Positions 45,672 to 53,880 of a stretch of 64,000 nucleotides of DNA are shown here, piece by piece (the stretch's first letter is position 1; each line of letters starts with the position of its first letter). The position numbers and the translations under genes are program-made. Location: the NCBI RefSeq assembly GCF_943733665.1, contig NZ_OX030782.1, positions 3,706,501 through 3,770,500 of the forward strand. The letters are read 5' to 3'. This DNA is from Aquimarina sp. Aq107 (GTDB lineage Bacteria > Bacteroidota > Bacteroidia > Flavobacteriales > Flavobacteriaceae). The notes beneath the pieces are model-generated. The model saw only the letters and a program-made list of their open reading frames with translations, was not told where the DNA came from and searched no databases.

Positions 45672-46886
45672 ATGAAAAAAATATCATTATTATTAATTCT
45701 TATAAGTATACATTTTCAGATCAATGCTCAGTTTTGTAAAAACGAAAAAAACGAAATAGTTATTGGAATAGAAGATTCTTTATATTCTTATGTCCTTAAA
45801 GAACATCGTACTATTTGGGTACATCTTCCAGAAGAAATAGAAAAAGGAAAAAAATACCCGGTAATATATGTATTAAATTCTCCCAGGCATTTTTATCCAG
45901 TGACAGGCATGTTAAAATTATTGGAGGATTTTGATATTCCAAAATCTATAGTTGTGGGAATTACAAATACAGATGGTACTAGAGATTTTACTCCTACCAA
46001 TGTAATTGTAGGCCGTCAAGGACAATCTGTTGAAACTTCTGGTGGCGCTTCTAATTTTCTAGAATTTATGCAATGTGAACTTGCTCCATATCTTGAAAAA
46101 AAATATCCTACAGATAAGCTGAGTACCATTGTAGGGCATTCTATAGCAGGACTTTTTACAGTATATGCCTATGTAAACCACCCAGACGTTTTTGACAATT
46201 ATTTGGCTATAGACCCAAGTCTTTGGTGGGATAAAGAAAACCTAGTAAAACAATCTAAAAAGTTACTTGAAAAAGATAATTATAAAAACAAATCATTACA
46301 TCTTGCTGTAGCAAATAGTTATAAAGTAGACACTGTTAAAGTTAGGAGAATGGATGATGAACCCACCGAAGGGTTAAGAGCAAATCTTAAATTTCACGAT
46401 ATACTGGTAGAAAATCAAAAACATCTTGAAACATCTTGGAAGTATTATCCAGAAGAAGATCACGGAGGTATTGTAACACTGGGAATGTACAATGGTTTAC
46501 GATCTGTATATAAATGGTATAAATTTAAAGAAAGATGGCGTTTTAATACTCCAAAAAGATATAGTAAAGAAGAGCTGACACAACCTTTTTATGATCACTT
46601 TAATAAACTTAGTACTAGGTTTAAACGCGATATGAAACCAAAATGGGAGTTTGTAAATGAATTAGGATTCTTCATGTTAGACGTACACGATTTACCTGAA
46701 AAAGCCAAAGCCTACCTTGATATTAACTTACATTTTTATCCAGAAGAATCTAGAAGTTATGTAGCAATGGGTGATTTCTATTCAAAAATAAAAGAAAAGA
46801 AAAAAGCCATAGAACAATATCAAAAAGCTATTAAAATTGATGATAATAAAGATGCCAAAAAAAAGCTAAAAGTACTAACTAAATAA
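45672..46886 (+). CDS. Secreted alpha/beta-hydrolase esterase with TPR tail
   Basis: 404 aa with signal peptide (1-19). Esterase D/Fes-like fold with WVHLPEEIEKGKKYPVIYVLNS, nucleophile elbow GHSIAG (Ser157) and YYPEEDHGGIV with a late catalytic His. Residues 340-404 form tetratricopeptide-like helices ending AIEQYQKAIKIDDNKDAKKKL. Relatives hydrolyse siderophores or feruloyl-type esters; the substrate here is unknown. Confidence 0.82.
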   Translation: MKKISLLLILISIHFQINAQFCKNEKNEIVIGIEDSLYSYVLKEHRTIWVHLPEEIEKGKKYPVIYVLNSPRHFYPVTGMLKLLEDFDIPKSIVVGITNTDGTRDFTPTNVIVGRQGQSVETSGGASNFLEFMQCELAPYLEKKYPTDKLSTIVGHSIAGLFTVYAYVNHPDVFDNYLAIDPSLWWDKENLVKQSKKLLEKDNYKNKSLHLAVANSYKVDTVKVRRMDDEPTEGLRANLKFHDILVENQKHLETSWKYYPEEDHGGIVTLGMYNGLRSVYKWYKFKERWRFNTPKRYSKEELTQPFYDHFNKLSTRFKRDMKPKWEFVNELGFFMLDVHDLPEKAKAYLDINLHFYPEESRSYVAMGDFYSKIKEKKKAIEQYQKAIKIDDNKDAKKKLKVLTK

Positions 46887-46982
46887 AAATTGTGACCTAG
46901 GACAATACAGTTTTCTAGATAACTATAAGTACCTAAAATATTAAGGTATTGAGGAATAATTTGAACTCAAAAAATCAACGAA

Positions 46983-47116
46983 ATAGCAACATAGTATAAA
47001 ACTAATTACTAGTACAGGTCTTTTTATAAAAGTCCTTACGAATTTTATATTCTGCTTCTATTTTCTAAATTAGTTGTCAAACAATGCAACTAATCTTATC
47101 CCAAACGTTAGCGACA
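46983..47116 (+). repeat. attC-like site 17, degenerate
   Basis: ATAGCAACATAGTATAAAACTA resembles a mutated 5' arm, and the 3' end TTATCCCAAACGTTAGCG has an intact core. Confidence 0.5.
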
Positions 47117-47124
47117 AGTTGAAA

Positions 47125-48131
47125 ATGAAAACTAAATCAACATCAATATTCCTTTTAATGATTTCTTTTATTAGTTGTAAAACTGACAAAAAAGAAGTAT
47201 CTGATTTAAGTTTACAAAGTGAAAACATATAGTCAATACTGATTCAAGCACACTTGAAGTAATCAAACTCAAGACAGATAAAAATTTTAGATTTAAAGGG
47301 CTTGCAATTGATTCATTAAAAAAAATAGCATATTTGGGAAGTTGGGACAAAAAACAAATTGTTAAAGTATCATTAAAAGATAAAACTCATTCTACAATTC
47401 CAACAAAATATAGCGGAAAATTAAACGGAATGGGGACTTTCTTAAAGAAAAACTTGCTCTATGCTGTAATGAATGAAGTTGATGATGACCCAAACATTAA
47501 AGCTATTTCTGTATTACTTGTAATAGACACTAATTCCGATAACGTATTGCAAGCCTATGAATCTACAGCTAAAAACGGTCGAAATCATTTTAATCACGTT
47601 GTAGTTGATAATAATGGTGTTGCGTATATTTCAAACACACTTCAATCAAGTATACATACTGTTGATACGAAAAACCCAAAGGATAGTCTGAAAATATTCT
47701 TTGAGCATAAAGATTTATCTTTTGTACACGGAATAGATTTAAACAATAATGGCGAAAAGCTTTTTACAACAGCTTACGATGGAGGAATTAGATTTTTAGA
47801 CATAAAAACTAAGCAGTTTTATTCGTTTCGAGACACTACATTAAATGCCAATGATGGACTTAAATATTACAAAGGTGACTTATACGGAGTAGGAAAAAAT
47901 GCTATAAAAAAATACGCTCTTAACAAAGAAGAGAACAAAGTAATAAAAGTAGATACATTATTAATTGACCACCCTTTTTTCAATGACCCAAGATGTTTAC
48001 ATATTCAAAACGATTTCCTTTTTTGTTTAGCCAATATAGAATTTGAACCCGTTATTTTTCCAGGTGGAATCAGAAAAAAAAGAAAAAAAGCACTAGATGA
48101 TACTTATTTAATAAAACTTAAACTAGAATAA
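47125..48131 (+). pseudogene. Beta-propeller lipoprotein with a frameshift
   Basis: Signal and lipobox frame MKTKSTSIFLLMISFISC starts at 47125 and stops at 47230. The body continues in another frame from about 47223 (VNTDSSTLEVIKLKTDK ...) to 48131 and includes a TTG at 47334 used by naive callers. A single indel in ACATATAGTC would restore one 335-residue lipoprotein. The body has propeller-like blades (VVVDNNGVAYISNTL, GIDLNNNGEKLFTTAYDGG), as in SMP-30/YncE-like proteins. Either a real mutation or a sequencing error. Confidence 0.75.
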
Positions 48132-48137
48132 AAACCA

Positions 48138-48165
48138 GTGCCTAACAAGCTTAAAAACACCTATT
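48138..48165 (+). repeat. Half attC-like remnant
   Basis: GTGCCTAACAAGCTTAAAAAC matches the expected end of the cassette that starts TTAGCGAC (47108) at 6 of 8 positions, but no 3' arm follows before the next gene. Confidence 0.4.
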
Positions 48166-48173
48166 AACATTAG

Positions 48174-48716
48174 ATGAAAAAGATTATCAAAGCATTTTTC
48201 AAAGAGATAGTTCCTATTATCGTTGGTATTTTAGTCGCATTATATATCAACAATTGGAATGAAGATAGAAAGGACAAAAATTATATTAATCGAATATCAA
48301 CATCTATCCAAAACGAATTAACCGAATCCCATAATGATATAAACATAAAATTAGTTCAGCAAAAAACGTTAATTGACTCTCTTAAATTTTATTTAAAAGA
48401 CGACCAAATTTCATTAGATATAATAATAAAAAAAGCAGATGGTATTTATATCCCGAAAATAAGAATCAACTCTTGGAAAGCAATTTCTAATTCAAAAATT
48501 GAATTAATGGATTATCAGAAAGTTTCTACTTTGGCAGATATCGAGGAGCAAAAGGATCTTTTGCAAATGAAAGCTGAAAAGTTAATAGACTTTATTTATT
48601 CAAATTATAAAGAAACTGAAAAAGAGAAAAAGGAATTTATGATAATAATGATGTCTGAAGTTATAAGTACCGAAAAATCTTTGCAAGAAGATATTAGGAA
48701 AATTATTAAAGAATAA
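48174..48716 (+). CDS. DUF6090-like membrane-anchored protein
   Basis: 180 aa. A basic start (MKKIIKAFFKEI) leads to one membrane helix VPIIVGILVALYINNWNEDRK, then a long helical, charged body. The NNWNE motif right after the helix is typical of DUF6090 proteins in flavobacteria. Function unknown. Confidence 0.6.
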   Translation: MKKIIKAFFKEIVPIIVGILVALYINNWNEDRKDKNYINRISTSIQNELTESHNDINIKLVQQKTLIDSLKFYLKDDQISLDIIIKKADGIYIPKIRINSWKAISNSKIELMDYQKVSTLADIEEQKDLLQMKAEKLIDFIYSNYKETEKEKKEFMIIMMSEVISTEKSLQEDIRKIIKE

Positions 48717-48811
48717 AGGCCAGTCTGAATAATAAAAAATGTCTCAAGATTAAATACTATTATTAAAAAGTTCAGAAAATAACTAAAGCATAAAAACCCT
48801 TTACTAACAAC

Positions 48812-49510
48812 ATGTATAAAACTATAAATACATTTCTTCTTTCACTTTTATTCTATTACTCATATTCTCAAGCTGGTAAAATTACTGTTATTATCCCTGA
48901 TTGCGGAGTAGACTCACAATGGAAAGAAATAAAAACAGATGTAAATAAAGTATATTGGGGTGTTTATGAGGAAAAAAAGTATCATAACTGGGGTAATTTT
49001 CTAATCAAAAAATATGATAATACTAAATCTACTATCCCAAAATTTTTAATAAAAGGGTTGAATTTAAAAGATAGTATTTTCACAACAGGAAAATGGATAA
49101 ATAGAATGTTGTACCCTGCAGAATCAATTACATTTTCTGTTTATAATATAGAGGATGAAGAGAATAGCAAAAATTACTTTCTCTACGCCAAAGGGAATAT
49201 AATTGAAACAGAAAAAGGTGAATTCCCTTATTTTAAGAAAATTAAAAATTATGAACTTGTTGTAGATTCATACAACGATAACACTAGACAAACAATTAGA
49301 AAAATGGATCTTTTTTCTTTTCCTTCTGGTGGTTTTGAAGGAGGAGTGTTTATCCATTGGATTGGAGATTTGAATTGCGACAAGCTACTTGATATGCTAA
49401 TTGGAACTTCTGAACATTATGCCGGATCAACGCTTTCATTATTTTTATCTGACAATATTTCCAAAGAGTTATTTAAAGAATATAAAGTGGGTGGGTGTTC
49501 CTGGGACTAA
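48812..49510 (+). CDS. Secreted hypothetical protein
   Basis: 232 aa with signal peptide MYKTINTFLLSLLFYYSYSQA. The C-terminus has VFIHWIGDLNCDKLLDMLIGTSEHYAGSTLSLFLS, which resembles an FG-GAP-like or EF-hand-like D-x-N-x-D loop (DLNCDKLLD), so calcium binding is possible. Its start codon lies in TAACAACATGTATAAAAC, a sequence resembling a recombination-site arm. Confidence 0.55.
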   Translation: MYKTINTFLLSLLFYYSYSQAGKITVIIPDCGVDSQWKEIKTDVNKVYWGVYEEKKYHNWGNFLIKKYDNTKSTIPKFLIKGLNLKDSIFTTGKWINRMLYPAESITFSVYNIEDEENSKNYFLYAKGNIIETEKGEFPYFKKIKNYELVVDSYNDNTRQTIRKMDLFSFPSGGFEGGVFIHWIGDLNCDKLLDMLIGTSEHYAGSTLSLFLSDNISKELFKEYKVGGCSWD

Positions 49511-49514
49511 CACT

Positions 49515-49690
49515 ATTGCTAACATTACATATGAAATTCAAACGAAGTTTAGTACTAGATAGAGGTCATTTCTTTTTTGCTGTAACGCTAAATTTTCATA
49601 AATTGAATAAGAAAAAAAATGTGCAGATAAATTGATGGGGGCAAGTATATTTACTATGTTCCAATTAATATATTTGACGTTGGCAACAAG
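49515..49690 (+). repeat. attC-like site 19 (second family, sister of site 5)
   Basis: Arms ATTGCTAACATTACATATGA and CCAATTAATATATTTGACGTT with interior GAGGTCATTTCTTTTTTGC, matching site 5 along most of its length. TATTGCTAA is the exact 9-bp complement of TTAGCAATA at 44690, not of the nearer cores. Confidence 0.85.
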
Positions 49691-49704
49691 CTAAAACCAA
49701 TATT

Positions 49705-50238
49705 GTGAATACTGAAGAAATCAATACAATTTGGATTGACCTACATGAAGAACTTTATAAGTTCATTTTAGGAAAAATGAAAGATGAACAAATAGCAAAA
49801 GATATTCATCAAGAGGTTTTCTTAAAAATTCAAACTAAAATCCATCAACTAAAGCATACTTCTAAACTTACTTCTTGGGTTTACCAAATCACAAGGAATA
49901 CCATTATTGACTACTTCAGAAAAGCAAACAATAAAAACGTATCAATAAGCGATTTAGAAATTCCACAAACGGATACTAATAGTTTTGATTACAAAAACTT
50001 GACCAGCTGTATCAATCAAAAAATCGAAAATCTTTCCTCTCTTCATAAAGAAGCAATTATTTTAACTGCCTTTAAAAACTACTCTCAAAAAGAACTTGCA
50101 GAACATTTAAAAATCTCATATTCTGGCACAAAATCAAGAGTTCAAAAAGCTAAGGAAATTCTAAGGGAAAACATTTTAAATTGTCCGAATGTAGAATCCG
50201 ATAGTACGGGGAAGCTGATAGACTTTGAAAATAATTAA
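49705..50238 (+). CDS. SigZ-like ECF sigma factor (cassette-borne)
   Basis: 177 aa from a GTG start 26 bp into the cassette. Region 2 has DIHQEVFLKIQTKI and TSWVYQITRNTIIDYFRK; region 4 has LHKEAIILTAFKNYSQKELAEHLKISYSGTKSRVQKAKEIL. No anti-sigma gene follows; the next gene is phzF-like. A short C-terminal tail (LNCPNVESDSTGKLIDFENN) is typical of the SigZ type. Confidence 0.85.
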   Translation: MNTEEINTIWIDLHEELYKFILGKMKDEQIAKDIHQEVFLKIQTKIHQLKHTSKLTSWVYQITRNTIIDYFRKANNKNVSISDLEIPQTDTNSFDYKNLTSCINQKIENLSSLHKEAIILTAFKNYSQKELAEHLKISYSGTKSRVQKAKEILRENILNCPNVESDSTGKLIDFENN

Positions 50239-50301
50239 ATTTAACTACGTCTTTTTCTAACTAATTGCGTCCATCTCATATAACATATAAAAAAAATAAA
50301 A

Positions 50302-51183
50302 ATGGGCAGTTCAAAAAAAATAGTTACCGTACAGATACTTAACGCCTTTGCGGAAAATGGAAAAGGTGGTAATCCAGCAGGAGTAGTTTTAAATGCAGAT
50401 GAATTATCTAATAAAAATAAACTTGAGATTTCTAAAAAAGTAGGGTTATCAGAAACCGCTTTTGTTTCAAAATCTAAAACGGAAGACTTTAAATTAGACT
50501 TTTTTACTCCAAATAAACAAATAGCACATTGCGGACATGCTACAGTAGCAACATTTTCTTATTTAAAACAAATTGGTTTACTGAAAAATAATAGTTCTTC
50601 AAAAGAAACTATAGATGGAAAACGAAAAATAGAAATAATTGGAGATTTAGCATTTATGGAACAATTGGCTCCAAAATATACTGATGTAAGTCATAAAGAA
50701 AGTGTTGTTTTAAAATCTTTAGGATTGAAGAAAAAGGACTTAATTCCAAATGCTCCAATCCAAATAGTTAATACTGGAAATTCATTTATACTAGTTCCAG
50801 TTATAAGCAATGAAATTTTAAAGAATACAATTCCTGATTTTGATTTGATAAATGAAGTTAGTGATGAGTTTGATTTAATTGGTTATTATGTATTCTCTAC
50901 CGTGACAGAATTTGATGCCACTTCAAGAATGTTTGGTCCTCGTTATGGAATATTAGAAGAGTCAGGAACAGGAATGGCTGCCGGACCACTTGCTTGTTAT
51001 TTATTTGACATTTTAAAAATTAAAAAAAGCACTTTTAATATTCAACAAGGCAAGTATATGGAAAAGCCCTCACCAAGCCTGATTATTGTTAACTTACAAA
51101 TAGACAAAGGAGAAATTAAAGATTTAATGGCTGGTGGTAAAGGAATATTACATAGGAAATTAGAAATTGAAATTGACAATTAA
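50302..51183 (+). CDS. PhzF-family isomerase/epimerase
   Basis: 293 aa. Diaminopimelate-epimerase-like two-lobe fold: AFAENGKGGNPAGVVL, catalytic Glu in GLSETAFVSK, FFTPNKQIAHCGHATVATF and a C-terminal YGILEESGTGMAAGPLACYL. PhzF-like enzymes isomerise small acids; phenazine synthesis itself is not implied. It shares a cassette with the sigma factor. Confidence 0.87.
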   Translation: MGSSKKIVTVQILNAFAENGKGGNPAGVVLNADELSNKNKLEISKKVGLSETAFVSKSKTEDFKLDFFTPNKQIAHCGHATVATFSYLKQIGLLKNNSSSKETIDGKRKIEIIGDLAFMEQLAPKYTDVSHKESVVLKSLGLKKKDLIPNAPIQIVNTGNSFILVPVISNEILKNTIPDFDLINEVSDEFDLIGYYVFSTVTEFDATSRMFGPRYGILEESGTGMAAGPLACYLFDILKIKKSTFNIQQGKYMEKPSPSLIIVNLQIDKGEIKDLMAGGKGILHRKLEIEIDN

Positions 51184-51189
51184 AAGCAA

Positions 51190-51321
51190 GTTGTCAAAAC
51201 TGTGTATAATTAATTGCGGGTTATTGTTTCTCGGAAAATTCTATTAACTCCCCTCAGGTTCGTCCACTTTTGCTATCTTTAGTTGCAACGCGACTAACCA
51301 TGCATAAACACGTTGTAGCCA
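51190..51321 (+). repeat. attC-like site 20 (about 132 bp)
   Basis: GTTGTCAAAAC against the expected GTTGCCAAC for the cassette start TTGGCAAC (49680). 3' end CATGCATAAACACGTTGTAG, of the same subtype as sites 11 and 21. Confidence 0.65.
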
Positions 51322-51330
51322 ATACGAAAA

Positions 51331-51915
51331 ATGAACCCGACTAAGAACAATTCCCTGACAAAATTCATTAAACAAACCATTCCTTTTAATGAGATGGAAG
51401 TAAACGAAATTGTTGACTATTTTCATTTATTAAAATTAAAAAAGGGTGATTACTTTTTAAAAGAGAATCAAATCAGTGATGATTATTTTTTTCTTGAAAA
51501 AGGATTAATGAGAACATATCTACACGATTTAGAGGGAAAACAAATTACTACAGATTTTTTTTCTGAAAATAACATTGTTTTTGAAGTTACATCATTTTTT
51601 ATGAGAGTGCCTTCAGAAACCAACATTCAAGCCATTTCAGACTGTATAGGTTATAGGATTTCATATGAAGAATTAAACATGCTTTTTCATAACAAACCAG
51701 CATTTAGAGATTTTGGACGAGCTATTTTGGTTAAAGAATTTATCGCATCGAAAAAAAGAGTGTACGCTATGATTAATCAAACTGCCGAAAAACGATATCA
51801 AAATTTGCTCTCTTCAAAACCAGAAATTATAAAAAGCTCCCCCTTGAAGTACATTGCTTCCTATTTGGGTATTACCGACAGTACACTTAGTCGAATAAGA
51901 AAAAACATTATATGA
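51331..51915 (+). CDS. Cassette-borne Crp/Fnr-family regulator
   Basis: 194 aa. Residues 20-120 are a cNMP-binding-like barrel (KKGDYFLKENQISDDYFFLEKGLMRTYL), and the C-terminus is a Crp-type HTH (LKYIASYLGITDSTLSRIRKNI). No FeS cysteines. This short Crp type is common in Bacteroidota. The 234-aa membrane protein downstream shares its cassette and may be its target. Confidence 0.87.
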   Translation: MNPTKNNSLTKFIKQTIPFNEMEVNEIVDYFHLLKLKKGDYFLKENQISDDYFFLEKGLMRTYLHDLEGKQITTDFFSENNIVFEVTSFFMRVPSETNIQAISDCIGYRISYEELNMLFHNKPAFRDFGRAILVKEFIASKKRVYAMINQTAEKRYQNLLSSKPEIIKSSPLKYIASYLGITDSTLSRIRKNII

Positions 51916-51995
51916 TGTAACTCAATTTCTTGCCTTTTATCAAGTGTAGTTAGTTTTTTTAAACTGAATTTTGTAGTATTCAAAACGTTGAAAAA

Positions 51996-52697
51996 ATGAC
52001 AGAAATTGCAATTACTACATCCATTGGGTTTACATTAACAACGGTACTTACTCTCTGGTTCTTTTTTAAAGCTTCAAGAAGTAAAAAAGCACTTTACGCT
52101 ATTTTATTTTGGATGAGTATAGTAGGTACTCTCGGTATATTTGGATTCTATCAAAAGATAGATACCTTTCCTCCAAGATTTATATTCTTACTTGCTCCAA
52201 GTATCATATTTGTCTTTTTACTTCTTCTAAATAAAAAAAGTAGAAATTTTATGGACAATATAAATTTAAAATGGTTGACTTTATTGCATACCATTCGAAT
52301 TCCTGTAGAAATTGTTCTGTACTATGTCTATTTAGGAGGATTAATTCCTGCCCTTATGACTTTTGAAGGTTATAATTTTGATGTTGTTTCTGGGATAACA
52401 GCTCCTATAATTTATTACTTGGTCTTTGTTAAGAAAGTACTGGATAAAAAAACACTTTTAATTTGGAACTTTTTGGCTTTAATATTACTAATAAACATAT
52501 TAACTATTGCCATACTAAGTGCCCAAACACCATTTCAAAAATTGGCATTTGAACAACCGAATATAGGTGTAACTTATTTTCCATTCGTTTGGCTTCCAGC
52601 GGTTATTGTTCCTATAGTTTTATTTTCCCATTTATCCAGTATAAGACAATTATTAAAACTTCAAAATAAAAACGGAAAGATTGAAAATGAGGCATAA
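51996..52697 (+). CDS. Cassette 21, seven-helix membrane protein
   Basis: 233 aa with about seven evenly spaced membrane helices and short loops. A central HTIRIPVEIVLYYVYLGGLIPALMTFEG stretch is characteristic but I cannot name the family. A basic cytosolic tail follows. It is paired with the Crp-type regulator in a two-gene cassette. Confidence 0.6.
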   Translation: MTEIAITTSIGFTLTTVLTLWFFFKASRSKKALYAILFWMSIVGTLGIFGFYQKIDTFPPRFIFLLAPSIIFVFLLLLNKKSRNFMDNINLKWLTLLHTIRIPVEIVLYYVYLGGLIPALMTFEGYNFDVVSGITAPIIYYLVFVKKVLDKKTLLIWNFLALILLINILTIAILSAQTPFQKLAFEQPNIGVTYFPFVWLPAVIVPIVLFSHLSSIRQLLKLQNKNGKIENEA

Positions 52698-52708
52698 ATA
52701 ATAAGTAC

Positions 52709-52850
52709 TGGCTAGAACAAAGTATAAAATTAATTGCTTGTAAAACTTACCCAAGAAATATCTCGTAAACTTTTCTGCTCGTGATTCATTTACTAACTTT
52801 AGTGCTTAATCACACAACAAAACCATGGACGAACACGTGTTGTGCTTAAT
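52709..52850 (+). repeat. attC-like site 21 (about 142 bp)
   Basis: TGGCTAGAAC matches the complement of the cassette 21 start TTGTAGCCA plus C at 9 of 10 positions. The 3' end GGACGAACACGTGTTGTGC has a duplicated TG at the core. Confidence 0.78.
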
Positions 52851-52861
52851 TTAAAGAAACA

Positions 52862-53188
52862 TTGTCATTTCCTAAGAAAAAATCTAGAAAAATTATTATT
52901 GATAATCATTCTTTTAGATGGATGATTAAAGTAGATTATTATGGAGTAATGTTATTAATAATATCAGAAGAATATAATGGTCAAAAACTGTTTGCAAACT
53001 TTAGACATAGTATAAACGGAAAAGGCTCTTGCATGTATAGTAATCCATTTATTGTAGAACCTAACTTAGTCAGAAGAACAATTTTATATGGAATATCTAA
53101 AGGTTATAACCCTAAAGAAAAAGGTAATGATATGAATTTAGGTGATTTAAGTAAAGAATTAGTCATCAAAACAATTGATAAAAACTAA
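52862..53188 (+). CDS. Cassette 22, small hypothetical protein
   Basis: 108 aa from a TTG start (an in-frame stop lies 15 bp upstream). It has a basic start (FPKKKSRKIIIDNHSFRWMI), then beta strands, and no membrane segment or known family. The following gene starts 10 bp later. Confidence 0.5.
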   Translation: MSFPKKKSRKIIIDNHSFRWMIKVDYYGVMLLIISEEYNGQKLFANFRHSINGKGSCMYSNPFIVEPNLVRRTILYGISKGYNPKEKGNDMNLGDLSKELVIKTIDKN

Positions 53189-53197
53189 TTAATATAA

Positions 53198-53797
53198 ATG
53201 AAATTCGGAATCTTTGATAGCTTTTGGGACAATCAGCCAAACCACTTACCTCTTTTAAATCTAAGAATTGATTTATCTGATACCGAAACTTTCAATCTTG
53301 GAAAATCTTTAAAACTACTAGACCAAATAATATCTAACAGTACGATAGAAGAAATATACAATGATACATTAGCAATGTTAGCTGAATTAAACTGGAGGCT
53401 TCATTTAGTAGCATTAATTACGATTCTAAAACTCGAAAAATCAGAGCAGCAAAAATTCATTGATTTTTTATGGAAACGACTTTGTCTAGGGACTTGGGTA
53501 AGTCCACAGCTTTTAGTAACTCTTTTGAAAATTGATTTTAATTTTAAAGAAAAGTCCGAACTGTTGCTTAATGAAATCGGATTGAATGAATTCAGAACAA
53601 ATTATCTTAGTGAACAAGAATTAGTTGGAAGAACGTTTAATTATGAGTTGGCTGACTACAAAATATTAAACTCTCTAAGATATTTAAACGACAGAAAAAT
53701 TCTAACGGATATTGATGATGATAATGGAGCGAAAATTGCTCAAAACTGGAATGAACAACTAACCGAATTGAATAAACTTGGACTAATAAAAAACTAA
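53198..53797 (+). CDS. Cassette 22, hypothetical helical protein
   Basis: 199 aa, soluble and helical, with ELNWRLHLVALITILKLEKSEQQKF and RLCLGTWVSPQLLVTLLKID. Helix pairs look HEAT-like. No family is recognised. It is probably the last gene of the array. Confidence 0.5.
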   Translation: MKFGIFDSFWDNQPNHLPLLNLRIDLSDTETFNLGKSLKLLDQIISNSTIEEIYNDTLAMLAELNWRLHLVALITILKLEKSEQQKFIDFLWKRLCLGTWVSPQLLVTLLKIDFNFKEKSELLLNEIGLNEFRTNYLSEQELVGRTFNYELADYKILNSLRYLNDRKILTDIDDDNGAKIAQNWNEQLTELNKLGLIKN

Positions 53798-53861
53798 ACT
53801 ACTTATTGATCCGTTGATGAATATAGGACAGTGTTCCTATTTAGATATGACCATTTTACAT

Positions 53862-53880
53862 AAGCAATAATTCTGTATAA
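53862..53880 (+). repeat. Degenerate attC-like end marking the right edge of the array
   Basis: AAGCAATAATTCTGTATAA resembles the expected AAGCACAACAATGTATAA for the cassette starting TTGTGCTT (52840). No 3' arm follows. Confidence 0.4.

Noticed and set aside
51244..51426. 60-aa minus-strand frame at 51.3 kb
   Set aside because: It covers attC-like site 20 and the start of the Crp gene; it is a by-product of the inverted repeat.
22143..53880. CRISPR array
   Set aside because: The repeats are 70-240 bp, imperfect, and separated by whole genes of different sizes; there are no short regular spacers and no cas genes.
22143..53880. Prophage or conjugative element
   Set aside because: No phage structural, portal, terminase, relaxase or Tra-type genes are present, and cargo is of cassette type.
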